Shown one piece after another: positions 21,600 through 33,559 of a stretch of 64,000 nt of DNA. The notes beneath the pieces were generated by a model. The model ran no database searches and was not told where the DNA came from. It saw only the letters and a list, made by a program, of their open reading frames with translations. Position numbers and translations under genes: made by a program. The DNA is from Tolypeutes matacus (Eukaryota; Chordata; Mammalia; Cingulata; Chlamyphoridae). Position 1 is the stretch's first letter; each line of letters begins with the position of its first letter. The DNA lies in assembly GCA_026826555.1 (NCBI GenBank), contig JAKSZT010054334.1, positions 29,670,447 through 29,734,446 of the forward strand, given 5' to 3'.

Positions 21600-24165
21600 A
21601 ACAGCATAGTCTGCTGTTGATGTATGCAGTGCTCTATAAATATCAACATGAAAATGGTGATCGATTGTGTTGCTGAGTTCTTCCATAACTTTGCTAATTT
21701 TCTATCTAATTGTTCTATCACTTTTATTAGTTAATTAATTATTTTATCAGAGAAGTTGTAGGTTTACAGAAAAATCATGCAGAAAATATAGAGTTCCCAT
21801 ATACCCCCACCTTACATACAGTTTTTCCTATTATTAACATTTTGCAAAAATGGTACCTTTGTTACCACTGATAAAAGAATATTATTATAAATGTACTATT
21901 AGCTATAGTCCATAGTTTACAGTAGGGTTCACCATTTTCATACACTCATGTTTTTTTAAAAATATTTTATACTAGTAACAGTTTCTCCCTTTTAACCACA
22001 TTCAGATATATAATTCAGTGGTGTTGATTACCTTCACAATGTTGTGTTATCACCACCATGGTCCATTACCAAAACTTTCCCATCACCCCACATAGAAACT
22101 CTGTACCAATTAAGTATTAACTCCCCATTTCCTACCCCAACCCTGCCCCCCCCTTGTTTTTCCTGTATAAGAACTTCTGACTTTATGAATTTTCTTTTTC
22201 TAATTATTTCATATCAGTGAGATCATACAGTATTTGTCCTTTTGTGTCTGGCTTGTTTCACTCAAAATGATGTCTTCACAGTTCATCTATGTTGTCACCT
22301 GTATCAAGATTTCATTCCTTTTTAAGACAGGATAATATGTATATTTTCTTTATTCAATAATCGGTGGATGGACAATTGGGTTGCTTCCATCTTTTGGCAA
22401 ATGTGAATAATATCACTATGAACACTGGTGTGCAAATATCTGTTCAAGTTCCTGCTTTCAATTCTTTTCGGTTTATACCTAGCAGTGGGATTGCCAGGTC
22501 ATATGGTAGTTCTATACTTAGCTTTCTGAGGAACTGCCAAACTCTTCTATAGTGGCTGCAACCTTTTACATTTCCACCAGCAATGAATGAGTGTCCCTAT
22601 TTCTCAGCATCCTCTCCAACACTTGCTATTTTCCTCTTTTTTAATAGCAGCCATTCTAATGGATATGAAATGGTATCTCATTGTGGTTTTGACCTGCATT
22701 TCTGTGATGGTTAATGATGTTGAGCATCTTTCCATGTGCTTTCTGGCCATTTGTATCTCTTCTTTGGAGAGATATATGTTCAATCTTTTGTCCATTTTCA
22801 AATTGGATTATTTGTCTTTTAGTTAAGTTGAAGGATTTCTTTATATATACCACATATTAATCCTTATCTAATATGTGGTTTCCAAATATTTTCTACCATT
22901 TTTTAGGTTGTCTTTTCATTTTCATGATAAAGTCCTTTGAGGAACAAACATTTTTAATTTTGATGAGGTCCCATTTATCTTTTTTTTTTTCTTCTGTTGC
23001 TTGTGCTTTGAGTGTAAAGTCTAAGAAACCATTGCCTAAAACAAAGTTCTGAAGAAAGTCCTGAAGATTCTTTGCTAAGATTCTTCTAGGAGTTTGATAC
23101 TTCGAGTCTTATATTTAGGTCTTTGATCCATTTTGAACTGATTTTTATACAGTGTGAGTTAGGGAACTCCTTTTTTTTTTTCAAATCCAGTTTTCTGAGC
23201 TCCAATTGTTAAAGAGACTATTCCATTCATCTATAAGTCTGTCCTTGTGCTAGCACCATGCTGTTTTGATTAATGTGGCTTTGTAATAAGCATTAATATC
23301 AGGAAGTGTGAGTCCTCCAACTTTATTTTTCTTTATCAAGATGGTTTAGTTATTCAGGGCTCCCTGCCCTTCCATATAAATGTGATGATTGGCTTTTCCA
23401 TTTCCGCAAAAAGGTTGTTGGAATTTTCATTGGGATTGCATTGAATCTTTAGATTGCTTTGGGTGTTATTGACATCTTAACAATATTTAGTTTTCCAATT
23501 CATGAACATGGAATATCGTTTCATTTATTTAGGTTTTTCAATTTCTTTTAGTCATGGTCTGTAGTTTTCTGTGTACAAGTCCATTACATGTTTGATTAAA
23601 TTCATTTATAAATATTTGATTCTTTTAGTTGCTATTGTAAATGGAAAATTTTCTTAATTTCCTCTTCAGAATGTTTGTTAACTAGTGGATAGAAACACTA
23701 CTGTTTTTTTTGTGTTAATCTTACACCTCATCTCTTTGAGCTATTCATTTATTAGCTTTAGTAGTTTCGTTGCAGATTTTTCAGGATTTTCTGTACATAG
23801 GATCATGTTATCTGCAAATAGTTCCCTTCTTACTTTCCAATTTGGATGACTTTCATATATTTTTCTTGCCTAATTTTTCCGGCTAGAACTTCCAGTACAA
23901 TGATGAATAGCAGTAGTGACAGTGGATATCCTTGTCTTGTTCTTCATCCTAGGGAAAAAGTTTTCAGTCATTTACCATGGAGTATAATGTTAGCTGTGAG
24001 GTTCCACATTGTGGAAGTTTTCTTCTATTCTTAGTTTTCTGAGTGTTTTTATCAGGAAGGAGTGCTGGATTTTGTCAAATGTTTTATCTGTGTCAAATGA
24101 TGTTATCATTTGGGTTTTTTCTCCCAAGGTCTTTTTTAAGACTTTGCCTCAAATCCACCTTGCTG
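21600..24165 (-). mobile_element. L1, antisense, 3' end to reverse transcriptase
   Basis: The main copy runs from about 21725 (3' end: GAGAAGTTGTAGGTTTACAG, AGAGTTCCCATATACCCCCAC) through the 3'UTR. ORF2 then appears in reverse (GATAATATGTATATTTTC; GGTTGCTTCCATCTTTTGGC; GCAGTGGGATTGCCAGGTCA; TTTTCCAATTCATGAACATGG; GGATATCCTTGTCTTGTTC) and the copy breaks off inside the reverse transcriptase at about 24160. A separate antisense L1 piece (CTGCTGTTGATGTATGCAGTG) precedes it at 21600-21725. Frames are short, and the copy is inactive. Confidence 0.9.
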
Positions 24166-25384
24166 TGTTCACTAATCCTAAACTATTATAGCATGGTCCT
24201 TATCCAATCCTGGTCAAGCCCCCATAATGAAATGAAAGATCTGCTTTAACTACACTTCCAAACCTCGTCAATATTCTAGCTTTGCCCTCCATCCTCTACG
24301 AAGCTACTAAGACTGTCAAGGTCATGCTTTCTCTCACTGAGGAAAGCAGTAAAATCAGCCTTGTCTTGTCAACTATTTGTTTTTGTGCTATCTTCAGGGA
24401 GCCAGCACTTAACAAATTCCTAAAAACTAAAGGGAAAATTATATACATTCAAAATAGGGGTTATGAAAATGAATGAAAGAAATGGGCATTATTGAACCAG
24501 GGCAAAGCAAAGGACCAATTTTATAACTATTTTCACATTTAAAAAAATTACAAATGAAGATTATTTTGGTATAGATGAGAAGGAAATGAAATTTAGCTGC
24601 ATATGATGTTGCATTATCCCTCTTCCTCTTTTTATGCTAGTGGCAATTTGGAATTGAGAAGTATTTAATTGAAACTGATCCTAACCATTCTGGTGGCTAA
24701 GAAATAGCCTTTTATCTCTTTCTTATCAGGTAAGGCATGATAAGAAAGAGTCCAATGCTCTTCAACCATGAGGAGCCCACAAGGGGCAGAGTGAAAGACA
24801 GAATAGGCGGTGGGTTCTGTTCCCAAATGGAGTTGGAGTGCCTCTGGAAAAACATAAGTTATCTCTCTTAACAATGTGAGTTCATTTTCAAGAGACTGAG
24901 CCAGCAATCGGCCAATTGCAGATTGCAGTTACAAACTGGAGTCTAAACCAGGGGAAGGGTGGTGGGCCACAGCATGGGTGCTGTGGAATTGGACAGTATG
25001 GCAAAGACGACTGGAGGAGAGGGACGGAGACATCTGGAGAGAGGCGCTGCACCCTTTTTCAAATGCCTCTCGCTGTCAGATAGATCAAAATCTCAGCCTC
25101 TGTTTCCCCCACATTGTGCTCTTCTGTAAAAGAATTTCATATCTGCCATCCTTGTCTGCTATGTGTTTAGTTTGGGGGAAAATGGTGAAGATGGCAAGAG
25201 GTATCCAGAGAACGGGCTATAAACTTTGTTCATTTATTGTAGGGAGAGTAAAGGCCCATCATGCCCTCTCTTCCGTGTCATCACTGTTATCTGTGAAAGC
25301 TGCCCCTTCATCCACGGTTTTAGAAGTCTGGGCCCATGAAGGGATTAGGCATGATTGCTGGAGAGGACAAGTTTGGAGGCTGTC
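24166..25384. other. repeat-poor; longest non-L1 open frame rejected
   Basis: The 171-codon plus-strand frame at 24978-25493 has no domain I recognise. It reads into an antisense L2 in its last 100 bases and has no splice or start context. I judge it a chance ORF. A hairpin with a perfect 12-bp stem lies at 24716-24750. Confidence 0.5.
24716..24750. repeat. perfect 12-bp stem hairpin
   Basis: CTCTTTCTTATC (24716-24727) pairs exactly with GATAAGAAAGAG (24739-24750) across an 11-nt loop. Pairing does not extend beyond the stem, so it is too short for a typical microRNA precursor. Confidence 0.8.
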
Positions 25385-25990
25385 ATTCATTTATTTAATG
25401 AACATTGAGGGATTACTGTTTGCTATAGACTGCTTTTGGTCACAAACAAATTGGTATGAAAATAGGTATGGTTCCTGTCTTCACAGAGTCTAGTAAAGAA
25501 GATAAACACTGATGACGGAATTGCACAAATTAGTGTAAACATACATATTAGATAAGGGCAACTGCACTGCCCTTCAGGCAACTCTACATCTCATAATCAG
25601 GCAGTTCAGAGAAGACTCCATCAGGAAGTATGACTGAGCTAAAGCCTAAAGGAAAAGGAGAAGTTACCTTGGCATAGTGGTGGATGAAGTGTGTTATGAG
25701 TAGACGGGATAGCATGTGCAAAGGTTGTGGTGATGAGAGGGATCACATTCAAGGAACCCAGGTAAGGCCAGTGTGGAGCAAGGTCTTGGATGAAGCTGAG
25801 AGGTGGGATGGTCCAAGCCCATAAGGTCTTGGAGGATGCATCTGGTTTTCACCTTTTCCCTGAGAGCACAAGAAGAAGGGTGGGGCTGCAGCAAGAACAG
25901 TTGCTCCCAAGGCCTTGGCAAGAGTCGTGGAATTCTAGATTTTGTGGATGCACAGACCTGTGTCCATTCACATGTGGCAGTCACAGCCAG
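25385..25990 (-). mobile_element. L2 LINE, antisense
   Basis: TCATTTATTTAATGAACATTGAGGG is followed by CTTCACAGAGTCTAGTAAAG, GGAAGTATGACTGAGCTAAAG and AGCATGTGCAAAGGTTGTGG. This is the order of the antisense L2 3' region. Similarity is diffuse but long. Confidence 0.65.
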
Positions 25991-26044
25991 TCCACAGATG
26001 AGTGCTATTGCCTCTGTCTTCAAACCACATTCTGAATCACATCT

Positions 26045-27265
26045 CATCTCACCATTTCTTTCCTAGGCTATGGTAATGGTGTCCTAATTTGTCTCCCTGC
26101 TACTACTTTTGTCCACCTACAATTTGTTACACACAGAGAAACAAAGTTTTCTTTTGAAAACACAAATCACATGGCATTTCTCCCATACTCTGAATTTCTG
26201 ACTTCTAACAGAATTCTAAGATGACCCTCAAGATTCCTACCCCTTAATACACCTGCCCTGTGTAATCTCTTCCCATGCAACTGAGAAAAACTTGTGAATA
26301 TGGTGGGACTTTTCAGGTGCAATTAAGGTACCAATCAATTGACTGTGAGTTTATCAAAAGGAACTTTATGCTGGGTGGGCCTGGCCTAATCGGGCAAGCC
26401 CATTAAAGAAGTCAGAGAGATCGGAAATGAGAGCGGTCCTTTTTTTTGGCCTAGAAGAAGCAGCAAACTGTAATGTTGTTCAGAGGGCTATATGGCAAGA
26501 CCTGAGAGAGTTCTCTAGGAGCTGAGAGTAGTCCTCAGCTAACAGTTAGCAAGTAAATGGTGACATCAGTCATATGGCTGCAAGGAAATGCACTCTGGCA
26601 ACAATTGAAAGGAGCTAGGGAATGGATTTCCCTACTCAAGATGAGGATGCAGCCAGCTGACACCTTGATATTGGCCTTGGGACCCTGAACAGAGAACCCA
26701 GCAAAAACATGTTACTCCTCTGACTCATGGAAACTGAGAGATAGTAAAGTTGAGTTATTTTAAGCCATTCAGATTGCAATAATTTATTGCACACCAGTAG
26801 AAAACTAATAAACCAGCACACTCAGAATAACATGAACATTTCATCCCAGAGCTTACTACAATGCCCTACAAGACCCTATGTCCCTGACCCCATCTCCTTC
26901 ACTCTGTCTCTTACTCACTCAGCGATAGTTAACTGTCCTTCTTACCATCCTCAAGTAAATGAAGTGCTCTTCTCTCTTCCGTGGAGGTCTTTTGCCCTAC
27001 ATGGCTCCAAGCCTCACTTCCTCATTTCATTCAGATCTCTACACAGTATCACAGCCTCAGAGAGTCTTTACCCCACACCCTCACTCACTCTTTGACCCCC
27101 ACACCAGATCACTCTACCTCCTAATCCTGCTTTAGTTTTCTTCTTAGCACTTAATATATTATGCCATGGCATAATATTTTTACTGTACATTTTTAATGTC
27201 TGCCCATCCCAATAAAATGTAATCTCCAGAAGCCAGAAGAGGCAAGAAGGATTCTCTCCCATAGG
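26045..27265 (+). mobile_element. L2 LINE, sense, split by an LTR
   Basis: The left part (26045-26205) reads GGTGTCCTAATTTGTCTCCC and CAAATCACATGGCATTTCTC, typical of L2 ORF. The right part (26829-27265) reads CCCTACAAGACCCTATGT, TTAATATATTATGCCATGGC and CAATAAAATGTAATCTCCAG, which is the L2 3' region. The interval 26206-26828 is an inserted LTR. Confidence 0.75.
26206..26828 (+). mobile_element. ERVL/MaLR-like solo LTR in L2
   Basis: AATTCTAAGATGACCCTCAAGATTCC at the left, GGTGGGCCTGGCCTAATCGG and GGGCTATATGGCAAGACCTG in the middle, and a TAAGCCATTCAGATTGC to GAAAACTAATAAACC right end follow a common ancient mammalian LTR plan. No internal genes are present. The family name is not certain. 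Confidence 0.6.
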
Positions 27266-27267
27266 TT

Positions 27268-27403
27268 TCAGAGGGAACATGGTCCTGCCAGCACTTTAAT
27301 TTTGGACTTCTTACTTCTAGAACGATGAAAGAATAATTTTCTATTGTTTTAAGCTGCCCAGTTTGTGGTACTTTATTATGGCAGCTCTGGGAAACTGAGA
27401 CAA
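27268..27403 (+). mobile_element. MLT1-type LTR 3' fragment
   Basis: ATTTTGGACTTCTTACTTCTAG, then TTGTTTTAAGCTGCCCAGT, TTGTGGTACTTTATTATGGCAG and GGGAAACTGAGACA is the 3' part of MLT1-group LTRs. Confidence 0.75.
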
Positions 27404-27574
27404 CGCCCATGGAGACACTCAGCTAGGGAGCAGTGATAATGTTTGCCTTTCACTTAAAGGTGAATCCTTGCTGGTGAAAAGGAAATGATGGGAAGACAAA
27501 AATCAAGCAGAGACTTCATGTCTTGAATTTCTATTTTCTACACCTTGGGGCAATGTTATTTGGGTTTGATAGAG

Positions 27575-27900
27575 AGATGGAGAGCCGTGGTGGAGTGCAA
27601 GGGTTAAAAACTTGCACTCTGTGGTTGGACAGCCTGGGTTTGTATCCTGGCACTACTACTGCTTACAAGATGTGGCGGCTCATCCAGAAGGAGGCTCACT
27701 GGTGCTCTCACAACTGTAGTACTTAGTGTCCAACTCCACACAAAACATAAGCTTTGCTATTATTGTGCCTCAGCTTACTTTTCTATAAAATAGGCACAAT
27801 GATAGATCTACTTCATCAGGATGCAGAGTGTTCTAAATCGGCTATTTATATGTAAAGTCCCTAGCAAGTGACAAATAAAATCTGGCTATGGCTATAAATG
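27575..27900 (+). mobile_element. MIR SINE, sense
   Basis: GGGTTAAAAACTTGCACTCTG, CAGCCTGGGTTTGTATCCTGG, GTGCCTCAGCTTACTTTTCTA and AGTCCCTAGCAAGTGAC are MIR text in order, with extra sequence between the tRNA-like head and the core. Confidence 0.75.
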
Positions 27901-29085
27901 TCATTGATTAGTTAACTAATAAGACTCACTCAAGTAAGTCTCTATTTGTAGATGTCCCCTGAGATATTTAAGGGATAGAACCAGCTATTTCTCATAGCAG
28001 GGCTCAGAAATTGTAGTGCATCCTTTCCCTGCTTTACTCTTACTCTATTCTTGACTTTATTTCAAGGCCATAAAGGTGACACATGCAAGCTGTTGACACT
28101 TGCATTTTGATGCACTCATATACACACAAGGAATGTTAAAAAGAAGTTCCCTGAGAAAAAGCTAGGTCCCAGGAAATCCTATCCTCTTATCTGAAAAAAT
28201 AATTTCTTTTCTAGGTTGAAACTTTAAGACTGAACCTTCACGGTCATGGCAGCTGAGATTACTGAGCCACACAGAAAAAGTTTCTGATATGAGATAGTCA
28301 TGCACAAGCTTTTTATTTGCCGTTGTATGTGTGTGTGTGTGTGTGGCTGAAATAGAAAATGCAGTTTCTAGACTGTACTACCTCAAAAACAGTTGAAAAT
28401 GAGGAAGTCTTAATTTTGTACATGGTTTTGATTTTATAAACTAAATTTATCTTTTTCATCCCTGTACCAAAAGCTCGACCCAATAGAAATGACACAGCAG
28501 ATTTTAAATGGCTCAGAATCTAAGGACTATTTTTCAATATACACCAATGTATACAGAATTATCTTAACCTATTTAAGTCCCACACATCCTGAAAGGAATG
28601 TCTCCTGCATGCCAAGAGACTGGGTAGGTCTCAGCCCAGCCCTGGACAGTGTAGGTCAGATGCCCTAGAAGAGCTGATTCAAAGGGTCTGTGTGTGTGCA
28701 GGTGCCCTTGGGGGACCAGATTGGCTCGAGAAGGGCCTGACAGGCACACTGGATATTTACAGGCCAGAATCGAGATTCCCAAAATCTGGAACTTTCAGAA
28801 GAGAACATCCCTGCCCACCCACCCATGGACTTCTCATGTCACTCTGTGACCATTAAATCAGCATTTTACTCCCAGGAAAGCATCTTAAACACAAAATTCT
28901 CTCCATTGTTACCCAGTGGAAGTGTGGCACTTTAGATCCACCAAGACCCATCAATCTCAATTATACCTGAGAATCTAGCTCAGAGCTTGGGTGACACATA
29001 GGGGGAGAAGGTGGTCGCTGAATGAGCATTTTTTGAATGACAAAATAATTTATCAAAACCAGTAAACTCCCAGAAAGTTAAATCT
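27901..29085. other. repeat-poor, no gene seen
   Basis: A GT microsatellite lies at 28326-28345. The text near 28970-29040 (GAATCTAGCTCAGAGCTTGG) may be an eroded L2/MIR 3' end. No exon signal is seen. Confidence 0.45.
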
Positions 29086-29089
29086 TCTT

Positions 29090-29790
29090 GCTGTTCACAT
29101 GCCAGTTGAGGCCTGAATCTCAGCAGAGTTGCAATCAACACAAACTCTCCAGTTCATTGGACTCACCCAGAACTACTAACAAAAGGATGATGACGACAAT
29201 GCCCATTCCTAAAAACAGACAGTATTTACACTGCAAACAAGATGGTTCCATTCACCTGCCCCATGGGATCTAAACCCCCTCTCAATTGGAATCAGAGTGG
29301 GCATCACCATCCTAAAATCCTCAAGATAGAGGAATGGACAAACTTAAGGGGGGAATGCAACTCTGGACTAAAGTAGACTTATTATTATTCTAGTAGTGGA
29401 AGAACTTGCAATATTGATATAAAGACAGTGGTCACCAGAGGTTCTGAGGGGAGAGAGAGGGAAGAACAGGTGTAATATGGGGCAATTTTGGAACATTGGA
29501 ATTGTTCTGCATGACATTGCAATGACAGATACAAGCCATTATACATTTTGTCAAAACCTATAAAATTGTGAGTACAAAGTACAAACCATAATGTAAGCTA
29601 TAGTCCATGGTTAGTAGAAATGCTTCAGTATGTGTTCATCAATTGTAACAAATGCACCACACTCATGAAAGATGCTGTTAATGGGGGACAGTGTGTGAGG
29701 GGGTGGGGTGGGGTATATGGGAATCCCTTATATATTCGATGTAATGTTTATGTAATCTAAAGCTTCATTTATTTATTTTTGGGGGGTTTT
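29090..29790 (+). mobile_element. L1 3'UTR copy, sense (arm A)
   Basis: TGAATCTCAGCAGAGTTGCAA, then GGCATCACCATCCTAAAATCC, AATTGTTCTGCATGACATTGC, TTCATCAATTGTAACAAATGC and GTATATGGGAATCCCTTATA. This is the 3'-terminal part of an L1 with a long 3'UTR. The same blocks occur in reverse orientation at 29870-30530, giving a tail-to-tail inverted pair. No ORF2 sequence is present. Confidence 0.75.
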
Positions 29791-29865
29791 AAACTTTCAT
29801 GACCAGTTTTTAAAAATTAAATAATTAAATTTATTTATTTATTTATTTACTTTAAAGAAACTTTA

Positions 29866-31390
29866 AATTACATAAATGTTACATAAAAAATATAGGGAAT
29901 TTCCATATGCCCTACTCCTTTACCCTCCCACACTTTCCCACATTAACAACATCCTTCATTAGTGTGGTACATTTGTTACAACTGATGAACACATATTGAA
30001 GCATTGCCACTAAATATGGATTATAGTTTACATTATAGTTTACACTCTGTCTCATGCAATTTTGTAAGTTATGATAAAATATAAAATGACTTGTATCCAT
30101 CATTGCAATGCCATGCAGGATAATTCCAATTTCCCAAAAATGTCCACATATTACAACTATTTTTCCCTCTCTCTCCCCTCAGAACCTCCACTGACCATTG
30201 CCTCCACATCAATGATAAAAGTTCTTCCATTGCTAGAATAACAATAAGCCTATAGTAGAATAATAATGTCTACTTCAGTCCATTGTTCATTCCCCAATCT
30301 TGAGGATTTTAGGATGATGATGCCCAACTGCCTCTCATTGAGAGGGAGCTTAGCTCCCATGAGGTAGATGGATGGCACTCTTACTTGCAGTTGCAGACTC
30401 TCTCTGTTCTTTGGGATGGGCGTTGTCCATCATTATCACCTTGTTAGTTGTCCTAGGTGAGTTCAGTGAATGGAGAGTAGGTGTTGCAACTCTGCTGAGA
30501 TTCAGGGCTCAGCTGGCACATGGATGGACCAAAGATTTAAGTCTCTTGGACATACATGTATCAAGTATAGTACTAACTATAGGTTCAAATGGAAATGGCA
30601 GAAGAGCCATGTGTAGGGAAACCACAAATGAGTCCAACTCTGTCACACTGGGGTGCATAAGTTCCAAGGTAAGGCCCACTGGCAGGGCACCAATTTCCTG
30701 AGCTGTCTGCCTTACCTATAGTATCTGGATGTCTCTAGAGCCCTCAGGAGCCCTGCTATTTGAGGCAATATTTACTGTGGCAGTCAATGAGATCCTGCTG
30801 AGATGTGTATAAGCATAACTTCTGGAATGACCTCCCAACTCACTTTGAAATCTCTTAGCCATAAGAAATCATTTGTATTTACCATTTCCCCCTTATGGTC
30901 AAGGTCTTTTTCCAGGTGCATTGTTAGTTGGCGCTTGGTAATAACTCCTCACTTCCAGGGAGGCTCATCCCCGGGAGTCGTGTCCCACACAGGGGAGAAA
31001 GTAGTGCATTTATATGCTGAGTTTGGCTTAGAGCGAGGCCACATTTGAGCAATAAGGAGACCCTTGGCAGGTAACTCTTAGGCAACATATAACGCTAGGC
31101 TAAGTTTCAATTTCACAAGAAAAGTTTCATAAGTAAACTGCCCCTGTACTCAGGGGATTCTTGCTGTCCCATTAGAGAATATCTCAAAACTCCCCAGGAG
31201 GGGAATTAGATATTCTTTCAGTTGTTGTGTGGATCTCCACCCACTTGAGCACATTCATGTGCCTTAGAGGCTTATTCCAGATGAATCCCCTCCCATGCAT
31301 CCCCTCATCACCAACAACCTACACCAATGTTCCTCCCCTGCTACAGTTGTGACCCTTCTGTGATATAAACCTCTCCAAAGATGAAGCCAA
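29866..31390 (-). mobile_element. long L1 3'UTR copy, antisense (arm B)
   Basis: Reading the minus strand from 31390, blocks shared with the antisense L1 at 31.6-33.5 kb appear in the same order (GTGGAGATCCACACAACAAC against AGACCCACACAATAAACAAC, then CCCCTCCTGGGG against CCCATCCTGGGG). The last 700 bp then match arm A. The element is therefore L1 3'UTR, unusually long (about 1.5 kb) and 5'-truncated before ORF2. The open frames inside (30372-30701, 30803-31048) are spurious. Confidence 0.7.
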
Positions 31391-31517
31391 GCAAATAACC
31401 AAATAAAAATAATAAGAAAATGAAATAATAATGATAGTTCTAAAAATAACAAATAAAATACAAAAAAATTAAAAATAAATAAAAATAAACTTTTAAATAA
31501 TAAAAAAAGTTGTTTAG

Positions 31518-31551
31518 ACAATATGTCTTTCATCACTGTAAGACATGTTGT
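31518..31551. repeat. 12-bp stem hairpin
   Basis: ACAATATGTCTT and AAGACATGTTGT pair in 11 of 12 positions (the twelfth is a G-T wobble) around a 10-nt loop, in A-rich spacer DNA between two L1 pieces. Confidence 0.6.
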
Positions 31552-31599
31552 CTTGTATGTACAGTGAGATTTCTTCCGTATTATTCCCCAGTGTCTTTT

Positions 31600-33475
31600 T
31601 TATTTTCATTTTATCTTCAAAGAAGCTTTAAGTTACAGAAAAGTCACATAGAGAATATAGGGGGATCCCATGTACCCAATGTTCTTCCCTTTTCCCCCTC
31701 TCCTCTATTAATAATACTTCACATACAGATTTACAATTGATGTACAAATACTGAAGTATTTCTACTGACCATGGTCAATGATTTACATTATGATTTACAT
31801 TTTGAACTGTACACTTTTATAAATTTTGATGAAATTTAAAATGGCCTGTATCCATTACTGTGAGATCATGCAGAACAATTCTAATGCCCTAAAAATGACC
31901 TATGTTACATGTATTCTATTCTTCCCTCCTCCTTCCCTCAGGACATGTGGTAACCACTAAGTTTCACTTTTTGAAGAATTAGATTTATAATTACTTGCAA
32001 TAATATTGAGGGCTTGATATATTGATCTGTTTTCTTTTATTAGGCACTGCCTATGTTCTCAGGAGACTCTTGCCCCTCACTTTGAGAACAGAGCACGACC
32101 CCCCAGGATGGGAGTTTAATATTTTGTTGTTTATTGTGTGGGTCTCTACCCTCTGATATAACACACTATGACAAGATGAACACTTAAATATTCCATAGAA
32201 GCCTGCCCCCAGGTACACCCTGTCCTGTATGAACACACACCCACATCTAACACCCTACACCAGTAACCCTCCCCTGCCATATTTGCCAAAACAACATTCC
32301 CAATGTTGTAATTTTAACCAGAGACCTGCAAATCCCCAGAGTTTACCTTCTCCTTCCCCCGACCCACCTCCCAGTTCCATGGATCGTCCAGCCCAACCCC
32401 CCAACCCTATCCCCCTCACAGACCAGCACCACTGAACAGAATAGCATTACCACACCACTGTCACACCCATCCACTGCACAACTACACCCTTCCACTTTAT
32501 CATAGATTTTGGCTTAACACCCTCTACTCCCTTTCTGTCTCCTGTAAACCTATCTTCCAGACTCTAGCTCTGTGAGTTTGCTCAGTTTGCTTAATTCATA
32601 TCAGTGAGGTCATGTAGTATTTGTCCTTCAGTGTCTGGCTTACTTCACTCAACACAAGGTCTTCAAGATTCATGCATGCTATCTCATGTGTTAATACTGC
32701 ATTCCTTTTTACAGCTGAGTAATATTCCATTTATGTATATACCACAATTTGTTTATCCATTCATCTGTTGAAGGACATTTGGGTTGCTTCCAACTTTTGG
32801 CAATGGTGAATAATGCCACTATGAACATTGGTATACATATATCTTTTCATGTCCCTGATTTCAATTCTTCTGGATATATACCCAGCAGTGGGATCACTAG
32901 GTCATATGGCTGTTCTATAGTTAGCTTCCTGAGGAACCACCAAGCTGTCTTCCACAATGGCTGCACCATTCTACATTCCCACCAACAGTGGATAAATGTC
33001 CCCATTCCTCCACATCCTCTCCAACACTTGTATTCCTCTGTTTTATTTTAATAGCTGCCAGTCTACTGGGTGTAAGATGATATCTCAGTGTAGTTTAGAT
33101 TTGCATTTCTCTAATAACTAATAATGTTGAGCATATTTTCATGTGCTTTTTAGCCATTTGTATTTCTTCTTTGGAGAAGTGTCTATTCAATTCATTTGCC
33201 CATTTTTAAAATGGATTGTTTGTCTTTTTATTTTCAAGATGTAGGGCTTCTTTATATAAGCTGGATAATAGACCCTTATTGGATAGATGTTTACCAAATA
33301 TTTTCTCCCATTGAGTAGGCTGCCTTTTCACTTTCTTGACAAACTCCTTTGAAGTGCAAAGGTTTTTAGTTTTTAGTTTTCCCAGTATCTGTGTTTTCTT
33401 TTGCTGCTCATTCTTTGGGTGTAAAGTTTATGAAACCGTTTCCTACTACAAGATCTTGTAGCTTAAAGTTTCTTT
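31600..33475 (-). mobile_element. L1, antisense, 3'UTR plus ORF2 C-terminal half
   Basis: The 3' end is at about 31600 (AAGAAGCTTTAAGTTACAG, AGGGGGATCCCATGTACCC). The 3'UTR extends to about 32600, and then ORF2 appears in reverse (TGAGTAATATTCCATTTATG; TTGGGTTGCTTCCAACTTTTG; ACCCAGCAGTGGGATCACTAG; TTTTCTCCCATTGAGTAGG). It breaks off near 33475. The 100-codon frame at 32749-33051 is a reverse-strand shadow of ORF2. This copy links the long 3'UTR type of arm B to genuine L1 coding sequence. Confidence 0.88.
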
Positions 33476-33504
33476 AAAAATAAAGAATAATTTTTATTTA
33501 AAAA

Positions 33505-33526
33505 CACAAACCAGTACTGGTTTGTG
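33505..33526. repeat. perfect 22-bp palindrome
   Basis: The half-site CACAAACCAGT is followed directly by its exact reverse complement, with no spacer. It lies between the end of the antisense L1 and an antisense MIR, next to an A/T-rich run. Confidence 0.9.
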
Positions 33527-33559
33527 AAGGGTTGAGTTTGAGGTGTGATCACTATTTTA

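Noticed and set aside
22850..22878. Perfect 10-bp inverted repeat CCACATATTA / TAATATGTGG
   Set aside because: It sits in antisense L1 ORF2, where both halves are close to the L1 consensus, so it needs no separate explanation.
24978..25493. 171-codon open frame, the longest in the window
   Set aside because: No recognised domain, no splice context, and its end runs into an antisense L2. The length is within what chance allows in a window of this size.
30372..30701. 109-codon open frame starting MALLLAVADSLC with a hydrophobic N-terminus
   Set aside because: It lies inside the antisense L1 3'UTR copy (arm B), so the signal-peptide look is accidental.
32229..32435. Pro-rich 68-codon frame
   Set aside because: It falls in the antisense L1 3'UTR, where C-rich antisense text gives Pro runs.
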